The notes: a model not told the origin generated them from the letters alone. A stretch of DNA of 64,000 bases from JAAYUK01 sp964392915 (GCA_964392915.1 CAYMRS010000003.1:1-64000), one strand, 5' to 3'; counted from the stretch's first letter, positions 25,393 through 33,859 are shown. Translations and numbers: made by a program.

Positions 25393-26541
25393 AAACGCGC
25401 GTTTTGGTTAACGAGAATTGAGCAGATATGGAAAAAACGCCGCCTTATCTGGCTTGCAGGGGTTCGAAGGTCAGGGAAGACCTGCCTTTGCAGGAGCATT
25501 GAAAAAGCGGAGTTCTTCGATTGCGAGCTGCCAAGAACCCGCAAGGCAATTGAAGCTGACCGCGAAGGATTTCTCAACGAACTGCGCGGGCGCGTTGTCG
25601 TACTTGATGAAATCCATCGCCTTCATAACCCCTCTGAATTATTGAAAATTGCTGCAGACCACTATGATGACATTCTGGTTGTGGCAACCGGCTCTTCGAC
25701 TCTGGGAGCATCAAAGAAGTTCAAAGATACGTTAACCGGGAGAAAAGAGATGCTCTGGCTCACACCCATGACGTCTGAAGATTTGCAGGATTTTGGCCAA
25801 AGCACTCTGAATCACCGCCTTTTACATGGCGGACTTCCTCCATTCTTTCTGAACAAGGCTGCCAATGAAAACGAATATCAGGAATGGCTCGATTCATTCT
25901 GGGCAAAAGATATTCTTGAGCTGTTCAATCTCAAGAAAAAGGAGCCTTTCCTGAAGTTCACGGAACTTGTCTTCGCCCAAAGCGGCGGACAATTCAATGC
26001 AGCATCAATCGGTCAAATGTGCGGCATATCTCACACAACGGCCTCGGCTTACCTGCAAGCACTTGAATCAACTTTCGCGGCGCATATCATCAGACCCTTC
26101 AGCACCAGGAAAGAAGCGGAAATTGTAAAGCAGCCAAAAGTCTATGCTTTTGATACCGGGTTTGCATGCTATTTCAAGGGGATATCATCATTGCGCCCTG
26201 ATGATATGGGAATGCTCTGGGAGCATTTTGTGCTCAATGAGTTGCACGCTCAATTGCAGTCACACGCCATATTTTACTGGCGCGACAAGCAGGATAAGGA
26301 AATAGATTTCGTCCTGAAAAATCGCTCATGCCCCAAAGCGCCTGTTGCCATTGAATGCAAATGGTCGGACAACCATTTCGACATAAAAGCCCTGAAAGCT
26401 TTTCGGGCTTACTACCCTGAAGGCGAAAACTACGTTGTATGCCACGACGTTGACAGATCGTATGTCAGAGAGATGCACGGCATGAAAGTGCGGTTTGTTT
26501 CACTGCGCGAATTGATACAAAAAGTGCGGCAACCGATTTAA
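25387..26541 (+). CDS. AAA ATPase with C-terminal DUF4143 domain
   Basis: A 384-aa protein: Walker A GVRRSGKTCLC near residues 25-35, Walker B VVVLDEIHRL near 70-80, sensor motif VVATGSSTLG, then a winged-helix segment (SIGQMCGISHTTASAYLQALE) and a DUF4143 nuclease-like region (FVLNEL, FYWRDKQDKEIDFVL, PVAIECKW), which carries the E...D...ExK pattern of PD-(D/E)XK nucleases. These proteins are common, often laterally acquired, and of unclear role. The gene sits between two direct copies of the ~205-bp repeat, and its TAA stop lies inside the terminal arm of copy C. Confidence 0.9.
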   Translation: MVKRAFWLTRIEQIWKKRRLIWLAGVRRSGKTCLCRSIEKAEFFDCELPRTRKAIEADREGFLNELRGRVVVLDEIHRLHNPSELLKIAADHYDDILVVATGSSTLGASKKFKDTLTGRKEMLWLTPMTSEDLQDFGQSTLNHRLLHGGLPPFFLNKAANENEYQEWLDSFWAKDILELFNLKKKEPFLKFTELVFAQSGGQFNAASIGQMCGISHTTASAYLQALESTFAAHIIRPFSTRKEAEIVKQPKVYAFDTGFACYFKGISSLRPDDMGMLWEHFVLNELHAQLQSHAIFYWRDKQDKEIDFVLKNRSCPKAPVAIECKWSDNHFDIKALKAFRAYYPEGENYVVCHDVDRSYVREMHGMKVRFVSLRELIQKVRQPI

Positions 26542-26744
26542 CCCGGGATCGTCATGAGAACCTGCAACTGGACAGTAAGGCTCTGTATTGCTGTCTGTTT
26601 TCGTCATTCCGGCTTCCTCCAGCCCGCCCCCCTCTTAAAATAAGAGGTGGCGGGGGAGTCATGCTTCCCTGCTTCCCGCCTTCCTCGCTGCACGCCGGAG
26701 TGACACCAAAGGGACAACTGCTCATGACAATTCCGGGCTTAATC
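26536..26744 (+). repeat. Palindromic dispersed repeat, copy C (~209 bp)
   Basis: It starts GATTTAACCCGGGATC and ends GGGCTTAATC, with the same internal inverted blocks as copy B; the two are nearly identical over the right 90 bp. The element begins at the stop codon of the DUF4143 gene. The remaining ~115 bp up to the next gene hold nothing recognisable. Confidence 0.8.
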
Positions 26745-26861
26745 CAAAAATGTCATTGGAAATATGCCAAAGCCCGCAAAGCAAGACTGGACGTGCGGTG
26801 GAGCGGATATATTCGCCTCGCCTCGCCTGATGATAATTTTCAAGAATGCGAGGACGCGGGC

Positions 26862-27554
26862 TCATGCAGGAGGCGGGGAGTAATACCGCCCTCCGGCTTT
26901 ATAAAAGATTATCTTCATAATTTCGAGCACCACCTGCCGGGCGGCGTCCTGGCTCTGCCACCAGGCGGCGGGAAGCTCTTCGTCCGGCGTGCCCACAACA
27001 GTAACAGCGCATTCCGGCAATGTGTCGCGGAATATCATCCGCGCCCTTCGCGTATGAGACGGAGAGGTAACCACCAGCAGGCTGCAAGGCTTTTTTGCAT
27101 AAATCCGCGCCAGCACCTCGGCTTCCTCCGCCGTGCTCTTGGTGGGCCCGTACATGCGGATGGCAAGCCGGGGCACGCCCTCTTTCAGCAGAATCTGCAT
27201 GGTAAGTTCCTCCTCGCGCGGCCACTCGATACCGGCATCGCGTATCCTGATGTCTCCCGACGACAGCACCGGCTTGCCTACATAGACAATCGGAGCATAC
27301 CCGTCCCGAAACAGGCGGGCGGCATGGAAAGCCCTCACCGGACTGCCGCCCGGAACGACAAGGGCATCGGAACGCATCGGAGGTTCGTTGAGCTGAAGGA
27401 TACGGGGGGCCTTATAGAGCGCGATACAGCCCGCAACCAGAAACCCCGCGATACATACGAAAAGAAAAGGAAGAAACCCCCGCCGTATCCTGCCGCGCTT
27501 TTTGGGGGGCGTTTTCTTTGGCATGGATTTCGGCTCTGAAGCGCGGCGAGTCAT
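26862..27554 (-). CDS. YdcF/SanA-type DUF218 membrane protein
   Basis: A 230-aa protein (ATG at 27554; a TTG one codon earlier is possible). A basic N-terminus (KKTPPKKRGRIRR) and one membrane helix (FLPFLFVCIAGFLVAGCIAL) anchor it with the DUF218 domain outside. Family motifs are DALVVPGGS, TKSTAEEAEVL and VVTSPSHTRRARMIF. DUF218 proteins act in envelope processes such as enterobacterial common antigen or vancomycin barrier function; the chemistry is not settled. It is last in an operon after the LOG-family gene (42-bp gap). Confidence 0.85.
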   Translation of the reverse strand: MTRRASEPKSMPKKTPPKKRGRIRRGFLPFLFVCIAGFLVAGCIALYKAPRILQLNEPPMRSDALVVPGGSPVRAFHAARLFRDGYAPIVYVGKPVLSSGDIRIRDAGIEWPREEELTMQILLKEGVPRLAIRMYGPTKSTAEEAEVLARIYAKKPCSLLVVTSPSHTRRARMIFRDTLPECAVTVVGTPDEELPAAWWQSQDAARQVVLEIMKIIFYKAGGRYYSPPPA

Positions 27555-27596
27555 CAAAGACGTCCCGAGCCATGCTGCCGTGCGCGCCGCCTGCTG

Positions 27597-28634
27597 CTAC
27601 GCATAGTCGTTCAGCGCCTCGACGAAGCTTTTGAGCCGCCCGAAATCGAACCGGTTGAAGTCGAGCACAAGCCTCGGAAGGTCGGCGAGCTCGGGCTCGT
27701 CCGCTTCCGCGGGGAGCTGTCCGATTGTCCGGATTGTGCCGCCCGGCAGCAGCATGTCCTGAAAGCGCGCCTGAAGCTCCTCAATCGCGCCCTCCGGAAG
27801 CGGCTTCTGCATGCGCACCACCGGAAGCCCATCCACATACCTGATGCTGTGAAACCTGCGGTAATATTTTCGAACAGCGGCAACCGCGCTCTCCACGGTG
27901 TCGACCCGCTCGAACAGATGAAAGTCGCCGTCGCTCACATAGCCCTGCGCGAGCAGTTCGTCGTGGAAAAAATGAATCCATTTTTCCCAGTAGGTGCCGC
28001 CCGGTTCATCAATAAGGATGAGCGGCATCGGCGTTGCCTTGCCGGTCTGCATGAGGGTCAGCGTCTCCATCGCCTCGTCAAGCGTGCCGAACCCGCCCGG
28101 GAAAAGCGCTATGGCGCAGGCCTCCCGGAGGAACGCCACCTTGCGGTTGAAGAAGTATTTATAGGTGATGAGCCGCGGATTTCCCTCGAGCGCGTCGTTC
28201 GCCCTCTGCTCAAACGGCAGGCGGATATTGACGCCGAACGACATGCCTGGGCCGGCGCCGATATTGGCCGCCTCCATAATGCCGCCGCCCGCGCCGGTAA
28301 TGACCATGAAGCCTTCTTCCGCGAGGCGCCTGCCGAACTCCACCGCCATCTGATAGACCGGCTCCTGGGGTTTGGTGCGCGCGGAACCGAAGACCGTCAC
28401 CTTCCGCACCTGACGGTACGGGCCGAATATCCGCGTTGTTATGCGCATTTCCTTCATCGTCGTGTTCATCAGCTTGAGGTCGGAGCGGTCCCCGCTCTCC
28501 TGCCCCGCCTTGAGCGCGGCGATAATCATTTCGCGGACAAGGTCCGGACAGCAGACCTGCCCGGCGGCATCGATCAGGGTGTCGATAGCGATATCTATAT
28601 CGCCGTTGGTACGTGAAAAATTGAGTCGTCTCAT
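27597..28634 (-). CDS. LOG-family (TIGR00730-like) Rossmann-fold protein
   Basis: A 345-aa protein with the LOG signature: VTVFGSARTKPQEPVY, VITGAGGGIMEAANIGA and the phosphoribohydrolase motif PGGFGTLDEAMETLTLMQTG. LOG proteins cleave cytokinin-type nucleoside monophosphates or related nucleotides. This one is longer than the usual ~190 residues, with an N-terminal extension of ~80 and a C-terminal one of ~80 (LPRLVLDFNRFDFGRLKSFV), typical of the long subgroup. Its start overlaps the methyltransferase stop by 4 bp. Confidence 0.85.
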   Translation of the reverse strand: MRRLNFSRTNGDIDIAIDTLIDAAGQVCCPDLVREMIIAALKAGQESGDRSDLKLMNTTMKEMRITTRIFGPYRQVRKVTVFGSARTKPQEPVYQMAVEFGRRLAEEGFMVITGAGGGIMEAANIGAGPGMSFGVNIRLPFEQRANDALEGNPRLITYKYFFNRKVAFLREACAIALFPGGFGTLDEAMETLTLMQTGKATPMPLILIDEPGGTYWEKWIHFFHDELLAQGYVSDGDFHLFERVDTVESAVAAVRKYYRRFHSIRYVDGLPVVRMQKPLPEGAIEELQARFQDMLLPGGTIRTIGQLPAEADEPELADLPRLVLDFNRFDFGRLKSFVEALNDYA

Positions 28635-29266
28635 GCGGGATTCCTCATTTCATTGAATTTCTGCGTCGTCCGATAGACAAAAAGAAAAAAATCGTGCGGG
28701 ATGCGGTCAAGCCGCAGGGAGACATGCGGCGATAACTCGCCTGCCGCGAAGGCGAGCATGACCCCGGGATTCAGGTAGTTCAGCTCAAAATCCTTTTTCG
28801 GATTGAGATCGGAAAGCGCGTTGAACGCGAGGCCCTTCCTGCACCGCGGGTAGAGCTTTCTCAGAACCCCGCATATCGTCTCTTCAAGCCCCTGGACCTT
28901 CAGATTGAAAACACCGCAGAGCAGGATATAATCGAACTCTTCGGCAAGCTCCTGCTGTTCGATGTCAAATACCTCGAAGCGCGCTTCCGGATATTTGTTC
29001 CGCGCGTGTTCAATCAGCTTCGGATTTATGTCATAGCCGGCATAGTCAACCGGCACTCCGCGTTCGAGCAGGAAGGCATACAGCCCGCCGGTACCGCAAC
29101 CGTAGTCCAGAATCTTCGCGCCGGCAAGGTCGCCGATATCGAGCAGCGCGCGGTAATGCGCGGTCTGTCCTGGTGCCGTCCAGCGGACCGCTTCGGGCCG
29201 ATCGCCATGCAGCATGAGCGTGCGCTCAAAGAAAGAAACAACATACTCCTTTGCCAGTTCATCCAT
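28631..29266 (-). CDS. Class I SAM-dependent methyltransferase
   Basis: A 211-aa methyltransferase from the ATG at 29266 (MDELAKEYVVSFFERTLMLHG). Motif I is ILDYGCGTGGLYAFL, the acid after strand 2 is in YAGYDINPKLIEHA, and motif IV is FDYILLCGVFNLK. A GTG at 29302 would add 12 residues, but TATAAT lies between the two, 6 nt before the ATG, which argues for the shorter form. It heads an operon with the LOG and YdcF genes. Substrate unknown. Confidence 0.85.
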   Translation of the reverse strand: MDELAKEYVVSFFERTLMLHGDRPEAVRWTAPGQTAHYRALLDIGDLAGAKILDYGCGTGGLYAFLLERGVPVDYAGYDINPKLIEHARNKYPEARFEVFDIEQQELAEEFDYILLCGVFNLKVQGLEETICGVLRKLYPRCRKGLAFNALSDLNPKKDFELNYLNPGVMLAFAAGELSPHVSLRLDRIPHDFFLFVYRTTQKFNEMRNPA

Positions 29267-29272
29267 CTGTCG

Positions 29273-29278
29273 ATTATA
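29273..29278 (-). promoter_or_regulatory. -10 box TATAAT, 6 nt before the methyltransferase ATG
   Basis: On the minus strand TGGTATAAT, six bases, ATG at 29266: a perfect extended -10 box. No ribosome site fits, so a leaderless transcript is predicted. Confidence 0.55.
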
Positions 29279-29353
29279 CCAAGGCTGGGCAGCGCCGCGC
29301 ACTTTTCTGCATAATATCAGGTGAGGATATATCTCAAGGTGGAGGAGTATTAA

Positions 29354-29776
29354 ATGATAAATGTCATGTTTCTCTGCACCGCCAACTCCTGCTGGAGCCA
29401 GATGGCGGAAGGGCTGGCGCGCGAGCTTGGCAAAGGGCTGATCGAGGCGCGGAGCGCAGGCGTGTTTGCCGTCGCTGTCCAGCCGCGCGCCATCGCGGTA
29501 ATGCGGGAGATAGGCGTGGATATTTCACATCAGAAATCCAGGGTCATGGATCTCAATCTCATGAAAAACATGGATTACGTCATTACGCTTTGTGACAGCG
29601 GGGCGGAGGCCTGTCCGGTGCTGCCGGAACAGGTAAAGCGAATCCACTGGTCTGTCAGAGACCCCGTCGGCTTCATCGGGACGGAGGAGGAAATCATGCA
29701 CGACTTTCGCCGTGCGCGAAACGAGCTCAGGGGACGCATCGAGGCCCTGCTGAATGCTCTCCGTGATAAACATTAA
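29354..29776 (+). CDS. ArsC/low-molecular-weight phosphatase-like protein lacking the P-loop arginine
   Basis: A 140-aa protein with the fold markers of thioredoxin-coupled arsenate reductase: P-loop region LCTANSCWSQMAEG, then SAGVFAVAVQPRAI, CDSGAEACP (two further cysteines as in ArsC) and a DPVG segment with the catalytic acid. The family P-loop is Cx5R; here the arginine is a tryptophan (codon TGG), while both loop cysteines remain. That arginine binds the oxyanion, so ordinary arsenate reductase or phosphatase activity is doubtful. GGTGGAGGAG lies before the ATG. No arsB, acr3 or arsR is nearby. Confidence 0.82.
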   Translation: MINVMFLCTANSCWSQMAEGLARELGKGLIEARSAGVFAVAVQPRAIAVMREIGVDISHQKSRVMDLNLMKNMDYVITLCDSGAEACPVLPEQVKRIHWSVRDPVGFIGTEEEIMHDFRRARNELRGRIEALLNALRDKH

Positions 29777-29805
29777 ACCGGCATATGCCTATTAAGGAGA
29801 TACTC

Positions 29806-30579
29806 ATGAGCGAAAAAAGCGTAGGATTCATTGGTGGAGGAAGAATTGTCCGTATTATGCTGCAGGTGCTGAAACGCACCGGGTCAATGCCGGCGACAAC
29901 GGTCGTAAGCGATCCGAACCTTGATGCGATAGCCTCGTTCCCGCAGGTGTTTCCGGGAGTCAGGGCGACGACGGATAACCGGGAAGCCGCTGCGCAGGAC
30001 ATTGTGTTCCTGGCGGTGCATCCGCAGGTTGTTCCGGTCGTGCTCCCCGAGATTAAGACCGCGCTGAAACCGGAGGCGATTTTCATATCCCTTTCACCAC
30101 AGCCGTCCATCGGCCACTTCAAGGCGATGCTGGGAGGCTTCGACCGCATCGTGCGGCTGCTCCCCAATGCCGCGTCATTTGTCGGATCAGGATACAATCC
30201 GGTCGTCTTCGCTCCCGCCATTTCCGAAGAGGAGAAAAAATGGCTCAAGGAGCTTTTCGCCCTGTTCGGGGCATGCCCGGAGGTGACGGAAGAAAAGATT
30301 CCCGCGTATGCTGTGCTGACCGCGATGGGGCCGACTTACTTCTGGTTTCAGATTCATGAGCTGCATAAGATTGCTGAATCGTTCGGTCTTACCTATCAGG
30401 ATGTTCAGGAAGCGATGTTCGGCATGCTTGGCGGCACACTCAGAACCTATTACACATCGCAGCTTCCGCCGGAGCGCGTCATGGACCTCGTGCCGGTCAA
30501 GCCGCTGGCGGATATGGAGGAGCCCGTCAGGGAGGCATATCGCACAAAACTGCCCGCGCTCTATGAAAAAATCCGGTAA
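29806..30579 (+). CDS. ProC-like NAD(P)-binding oxidoreductase
   Basis: A 257-aa protein starting at 29806, where AAGGAGATA precedes the ATG. The N-terminal Rossmann motif is VGFIGGGRIVRIMLQVL, then FLAVHPQVV and RLLPNAASFVGSGYNP, matching the pyrroline-5-carboxylate reductase superfamily. The C-terminal dimerisation region is only loosely like ProC, and a proper proline pathway gene (proA) is found elsewhere in the window, so another substrate is likely. It lies 29 bp after the ArsC-like gene and 21 bp before the radical SAM gene. Confidence 0.75.
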   Translation: MSEKSVGFIGGGRIVRIMLQVLKRTGSMPATTVVSDPNLDAIASFPQVFPGVRATTDNREAAAQDIVFLAVHPQVVPVVLPEIKTALKPEAIFISLSPQPSIGHFKAMLGGFDRIVRLLPNAASFVGSGYNPVVFAPAISEEEKKWLKELFALFGACPEVTEEKIPAYAVLTAMGPTYFWFQIHELHKIAESFGLTYQDVQEAMFGMLGGTLRTYYTSQLPPERVMDLVPVKPLADMEEPVREAYRTKLPALYEKIR

Positions 30580-30600
30580 ACGCAGACACGCGGCGACATC

Positions 30601-31653
30601 ATGACTGCTCCTGTTCAGAAGCGTCCGCTTGGGGAACGCATACGGGCCGGGATTGCGGCGTTTCGCCATCCGGTGCTGGACTGGCTCCAGATAGAAGTAA
30701 CTTCCCGATGCAATGCCGCATGCAGGTACTGTCCGCGCACGGTCTACCGGAATGCGTGGCTCTCTGCGGATATGCCGCTTGAACTCTTCACCACGCTCGG
30801 CCCGGCAATGGGGAAAGCAAAGCTGGTCCATCTGCAGGGATGGGGGGAGCCGTTTCTCCATCCTGACTTCCTGGGTATGGTGCGCTTTGCGAAAGAGCGC
30901 GGATGCCGTGTCAGCACGACAACCAACGGCGTCTGTATCGATGAGCCGCTGCTCGACGGCATCATGGCATCCGGCCTCAGCATGATTGCTTTTTCGCTGG
31001 CAGGCTTCGGGGAAACGAACGCCGCGCTCCGCGCCGGAACCGACAGCGGGCATATCACCTCGCTCATCAGAAAGCTCCACCTGAAGAAACTTGCCCTTGG
31101 ACGAGCCGAGCCGAAGATTCACGTTGCGTTCATGCTTTTTTCCTCGACGCTGGGGAAGGTCGAACAGATTCCGTCCAAGCTCGCGGGCATCGGGGTCGAT
31201 CAGGTGGTGATCAGCACGCTCGATTTCGTGGCACAACCGGAACTTGATGACGAGGCATTGCGTCCGGTCTCGGCTGAGGATCATGCTGATCTGAGCCGGC
31301 AAATCGGCGAAACCGTCGAGGCCTGCCGCCGCGTCGGGCTCCCGGTGCATTTCCGGCTGCCGTCGCCGGCTGTGCGCAATCGGCTTTGCACTGAAAACGT
31401 CCTTTCCTCAGCGGTTGTCGGCGCGGACGGTTTGGTCTCTCCCTGCGTGTTTTCCGCTCTTCCTGTCGGTGATGTATCGTATTGCGAAAACCGTGCGCTA
31501 AAACAGTATGAACGCATAGGTTACGGCTCAATTGCGGAGATCTCCTTTCCTGAAGTATGGGCCGGTTCCACTGCCGGGGCTTTCAGGTCTTCGTTCTCTG
31601 TCGGGGACTACGCTCCGCTCTGCCGCGCATGCCCAAAGCGGAGTGAACAGTAG
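30601..31653 (+). CDS. Radical SAM protein
   Basis: A 350-aa radical SAM enzyme. The cluster motif is TSRCNAACRYCPRTV (Cx3Cx2C) near residues 38-52, followed by LQGWGEPFLHPDF (a GGEP-like motif) and STTTNGV. The C-terminus has further cysteines (LVSPCVFSALP and PLCRACPKRSEQ), suggesting an auxiliary cluster as in SPASM or twitch proteins. It ends the ArsC-like/ProC-like/radical SAM operon. A short inverted repeat (ATCCCG, 4 nt, CGGGAT) follows the stop codon. Substrate unknown. Confidence 0.85.
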   Translation: MTAPVQKRPLGERIRAGIAAFRHPVLDWLQIEVTSRCNAACRYCPRTVYRNAWLSADMPLELFTTLGPAMGKAKLVHLQGWGEPFLHPDFLGMVRFAKERGCRVSTTTNGVCIDEPLLDGIMASGLSMIAFSLAGFGETNAALRAGTDSGHITSLIRKLHLKKLALGRAEPKIHVAFMLFSSTLGKVEQIPSKLAGIGVDQVVISTLDFVAQPELDDEALRPVSAEDHADLSRQIGETVEACRRVGLPVHFRLPSPAVRNRLCTENVLSSAVVGADGLVSPCVFSALPVGDVSYCENRALKQYERIGYGSIAEISFPEVWAGSTAGAFRSSFSVGDYAPLCRACPKRSEQ

Positions 31654-31720
31654 CCCGGATTATCCCGAATACGGGATTATGCCTGTAACGGTTCGATTTC
31701 CCGCCCGGGTTCCCTTCTGG

Positions 31721-31787
31721 TATAATCAATTTCATGACAACAGTACCAATTCTGCACGCCTGCTGTTCGCGGGCTTCTTCGCACTGA
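31721..31787 (+). promoter_or_regulatory. Promoter TATAAT with possible 17-codon leader ORF
   Basis: TGGTATAAT ends at 31726; seven bases on, an ATG at 31734 opens a 17-codon frame (MTTVPILHACCSRASSH) that stops at 31787, before the membrane protein start at 31805. The -10 box is convincing; the leader peptide, with a Cys-Cys pair, is speculative. Confidence 0.4.
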
Positions 31788-31804
31788 ACCCTTCTGCGCA
31801 TGCC

Positions 31805-33223
31805 ATGAAGAAAAAATCTTTCCTGCTCGCGTTGTTTTTCTGTTTCACGCTCCTGAACATCCTTCCGTCATATGCAGCCGGAACCGACGAACCGGCAGTC
31901 TGCAAGCAGTCTGCACAGGAACCGTGCGCTGATGCGAACCTCAAGAAGCCTGAGTCGTCGGTTTTGCCGAAGATTCCGGCATCCCCTGCTCCGGCGGCGG
32001 CGCCACGCGGGTCTCGCGCATCTGAACCCTTCACCGTCTATTTCTTTGAAGGAGAAGGCTGTCCTCACTGTGATGACGAGAAAAAATTTCTTGCTGAAAT
32101 GAAGAAGAAGTATCCGAAAATGCGCGTGCTCGATTATGAGGTCTGGCATAACCGGGAAAACGCGCAGGTACTCGGAATAATGGCAAAGGCGCATGGCATA
32201 CAGGCAGGTAGCGTACCGGTTACGTTCATCGGCCTGAAAAGCTATGTCGGCTTCTCGGAACAGACGAAAGAATCCCTGCGCAACGCCATCGAGGAGTGCG
32301 CGCAGAAAGGGTGCCCCGACCCTGCCGACCGGCTGATGAGGAAAGAACCGGAAGCAGCCGGAGACTCAGCACCGCAGCCTTCTTTGACGCCGGAGCCGCA
32401 GGAGACTTCTATCTACGTACCTCTCATCGGAAAAGTCGATGCGGCATCCCTGTCACTGCCCGTGATGACCGTTGCAATCGCGGGGCTCGACAGCTTTAAT
32501 CCCTGCGCATTTTTTGTCCTGTTTTCGCTGCTCGGCATCCTTATTCATGCACATTCTCGCGCGAAAATGCTTCTTGTCGGCGGAATATTCGTCTTTTTTT
32601 CCGGTTTCATTTATTTCCTGTTCATGGCAGCGTGGCTGAATATTTTCCTGCTGCTCGGCAGTGTTGCGCTCATAACGACCGCCGCCGGCATCGTCTCGAT
32701 TATCATCGCCGCCATCAACATCAAGGACTTCTTCTGGTTCAGGGAAGGCGCTTCGCTCACCATCCCGGATTCTGCAAAACCAAAGCTGTTCGACCGCATG
32801 CGCAAGCTGCTGAAAGCATCGTCGCTGCCCTCCGTTATCGCGGGAACTATTGTGCTCGCAATCGCTGCGAATTCCTATGAACTGCTCTGCACCGCTGGAT
32901 TCCCGATGGTCTTCACGCGCATACTCACTCTCAACCATTTGCCCTCAGGCACGTATTATGCTTATCTGGCTCTTTATAATATCGTCTATGTCATTCCGCT
33001 CGCCACGATTGTCTGCATCTTCAGCATTACGCTCGGCAAACGCCGGTTGAGCGAGTGGGAGGGCCGGGTGCTCAAGCTGGTATCAGGTATGATGATGTTT
33101 GGACTCGGCAGCATGCTTGTATGGAATCCGGCATTGCTGAACAACATTTTCGTCTCATTCAGCGTTCTTGCGGGGGCAGTCGCGATTTCAGCCGTCATTG
33201 CGCTGGTCATCAAAAAGAAGTAG
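31805..33223 (+). CDS. Thioredoxin-DsbD/CcdA-type membrane thiol transporter
   Basis: A 472-aa protein from ATG 31805, where a signal peptide begins (KKKSFLLALFFCFTLLNILP). A periplasmic low-complexity stretch is followed by a thioredoxin fold with FEGEGCPHCDDEKKFL near residues 82-97, a second linker rich in Pro and Glu, and six or more membrane helices. The membrane part has the DsbD/CcdA cysteines: LDSFNPCAFFVLFSLLG and SYELLCTAGFP. It should pass electrons from the cytoplasm to periplasmic thiols. The order is thioredoxin first, membrane domain last, the reverse of the DsbD gamma domain. No ribosome site is obvious. Confidence 0.85.
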   Translation: MKKKSFLLALFFCFTLLNILPSYAAGTDEPAVCKQSAQEPCADANLKKPESSVLPKIPASPAPAAAPRGSRASEPFTVYFFEGEGCPHCDDEKKFLAEMKKKYPKMRVLDYEVWHNRENAQVLGIMAKAHGIQAGSVPVTFIGLKSYVGFSEQTKESLRNAIEECAQKGCPDPADRLMRKEPEAAGDSAPQPSLTPEPQETSIYVPLIGKVDAASLSLPVMTVAIAGLDSFNPCAFFVLFSLLGILIHAHSRAKMLLVGGIFVFFSGFIYFLFMAAWLNIFLLLGSVALITTAAGIVSIIIAAINIKDFFWFREGASLTIPDSAKPKLFDRMRKLLKASSLPSVIAGTIVLAIAANSYELLCTAGFPMVFTRILTLNHLPSGTYYAYLALYNIVYVIPLATIVCIFSITLGKRRLSEWEGRVLKLVSGMMMFGLGSMLVWNPALLNNIFVSFSVLAGAVAISAVIALVIKKK

Positions 33224-33356
33224 TTTCCTGACCGACTGCCAGGCCTCCTTATCCCCAAATGGTCATGGTCAGGAAATAAGATCGCGCGCAGTGCACGGCG
33301 AGGCAAGCCGCATCTGTTATACTTGATGCATATGTTTCTCAGGAGGTGACAAGCAG

Positions 33357-33587
33357 ATGGGTGAAATTGAAGACATGGCAATGAACGTAGCGAATGCTTA
33401 TGAAGACCACTATTTCAATACCGCAAAGCGGGCGGTTTTTGACGCGCTTCTGAACAGATATCTCTCGGTGGCCGGCAGCATTGCGGATGACGACCTTTAC
33501 GAAAACGTCGTCACGCTGGGACAGCGGCATCCCGACGAATTCAGGCGGTTTATCGATGAACTGCGGCAGAGCAACCTGCTCCCATAG
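33357..33587 (+). CDS. Small hypothetical protein
   Basis: A 76-aa, mostly helical, acidic protein (DDDLYENVVTLGQRHPDEF). AGGAGGTG lies 8 nt before the ATG and TATACT at 33318-33323 is a plausible -10 box, so I take it as real. No signal peptide, membrane segment or known motif. Function unknown. Confidence 0.65.
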   Translation: MGEIEDMAMNVANAYEDHYFNTAKRAVFDALLNRYLSVAGSIADDDLYENVVTLGQRHPDEFRRFIDELRQSNLLP

Positions 33588-33748
33588 TCAAACGCACCAG
33601 ATGTATTCAGCGGGATTGCCCCCCTGCACATCTCAAGACGTCTGAGACGCGAGAGTTTCCTGCCTGAGTCACCTGCTTTGGGATCCTCTCCGTTGCGACA
33701 CCTCCGTCTCGTATTTTACCCGATACGCTGGTGTCCACTTTTTTCACC

Positions 33749-33859
33749 TTATCGCAGACGTTTCCTGAGCCCGGCCAACGCAGTAAAGCCAAAAGCAATG
33801 AGCAGGACGGATGCAGGCTCCGCCTCCTCATAGGGGCCTTCAGAAGCCGGGAAGTTCAT
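33749..33859 (-). pseudogene. PEP-CTERM gene remnant (sorting signal only)
   Basis: A 36-codon frame from ATG 33859 ends in a typical PEP-CTERM anchor: EEAEPASVLLIAFGFTALAG, then LRKRLR and stop. PEP is degenerate (EPAS). An in-frame stop lies upstream and there is no signal peptide or passenger domain, so this is most likely the tail of a decayed gene. The 464 bp between 33588 and 34051 otherwise contain only a plus-strand frame ending LLTIEDLEAIRKHI near 33940, possibly another fragment. Confidence 0.6.

Noticed and set aside
26661..27539. A 292-codon plus-strand frame starting in repeat copy C.
   Set aside because: It starts inside a repeat and runs antisense to the YdcF-type gene.
31650..31690. 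The inverted repeat ATCCCG-AATA-CGGGAT near the radical SAM stop as another copy of the dispersed element.
   Set aside because: Only the short CCCGG/ATTAT words are shared; the inner blocks are missing. It may simply be a weak terminator.
33607..33831. A 74-codon minus-strand frame in the intergenic region.
   Set aside because: It is the wrong frame of the PEP-CTERM remnant; the neighbouring frame gives the recognisable sorting signal.
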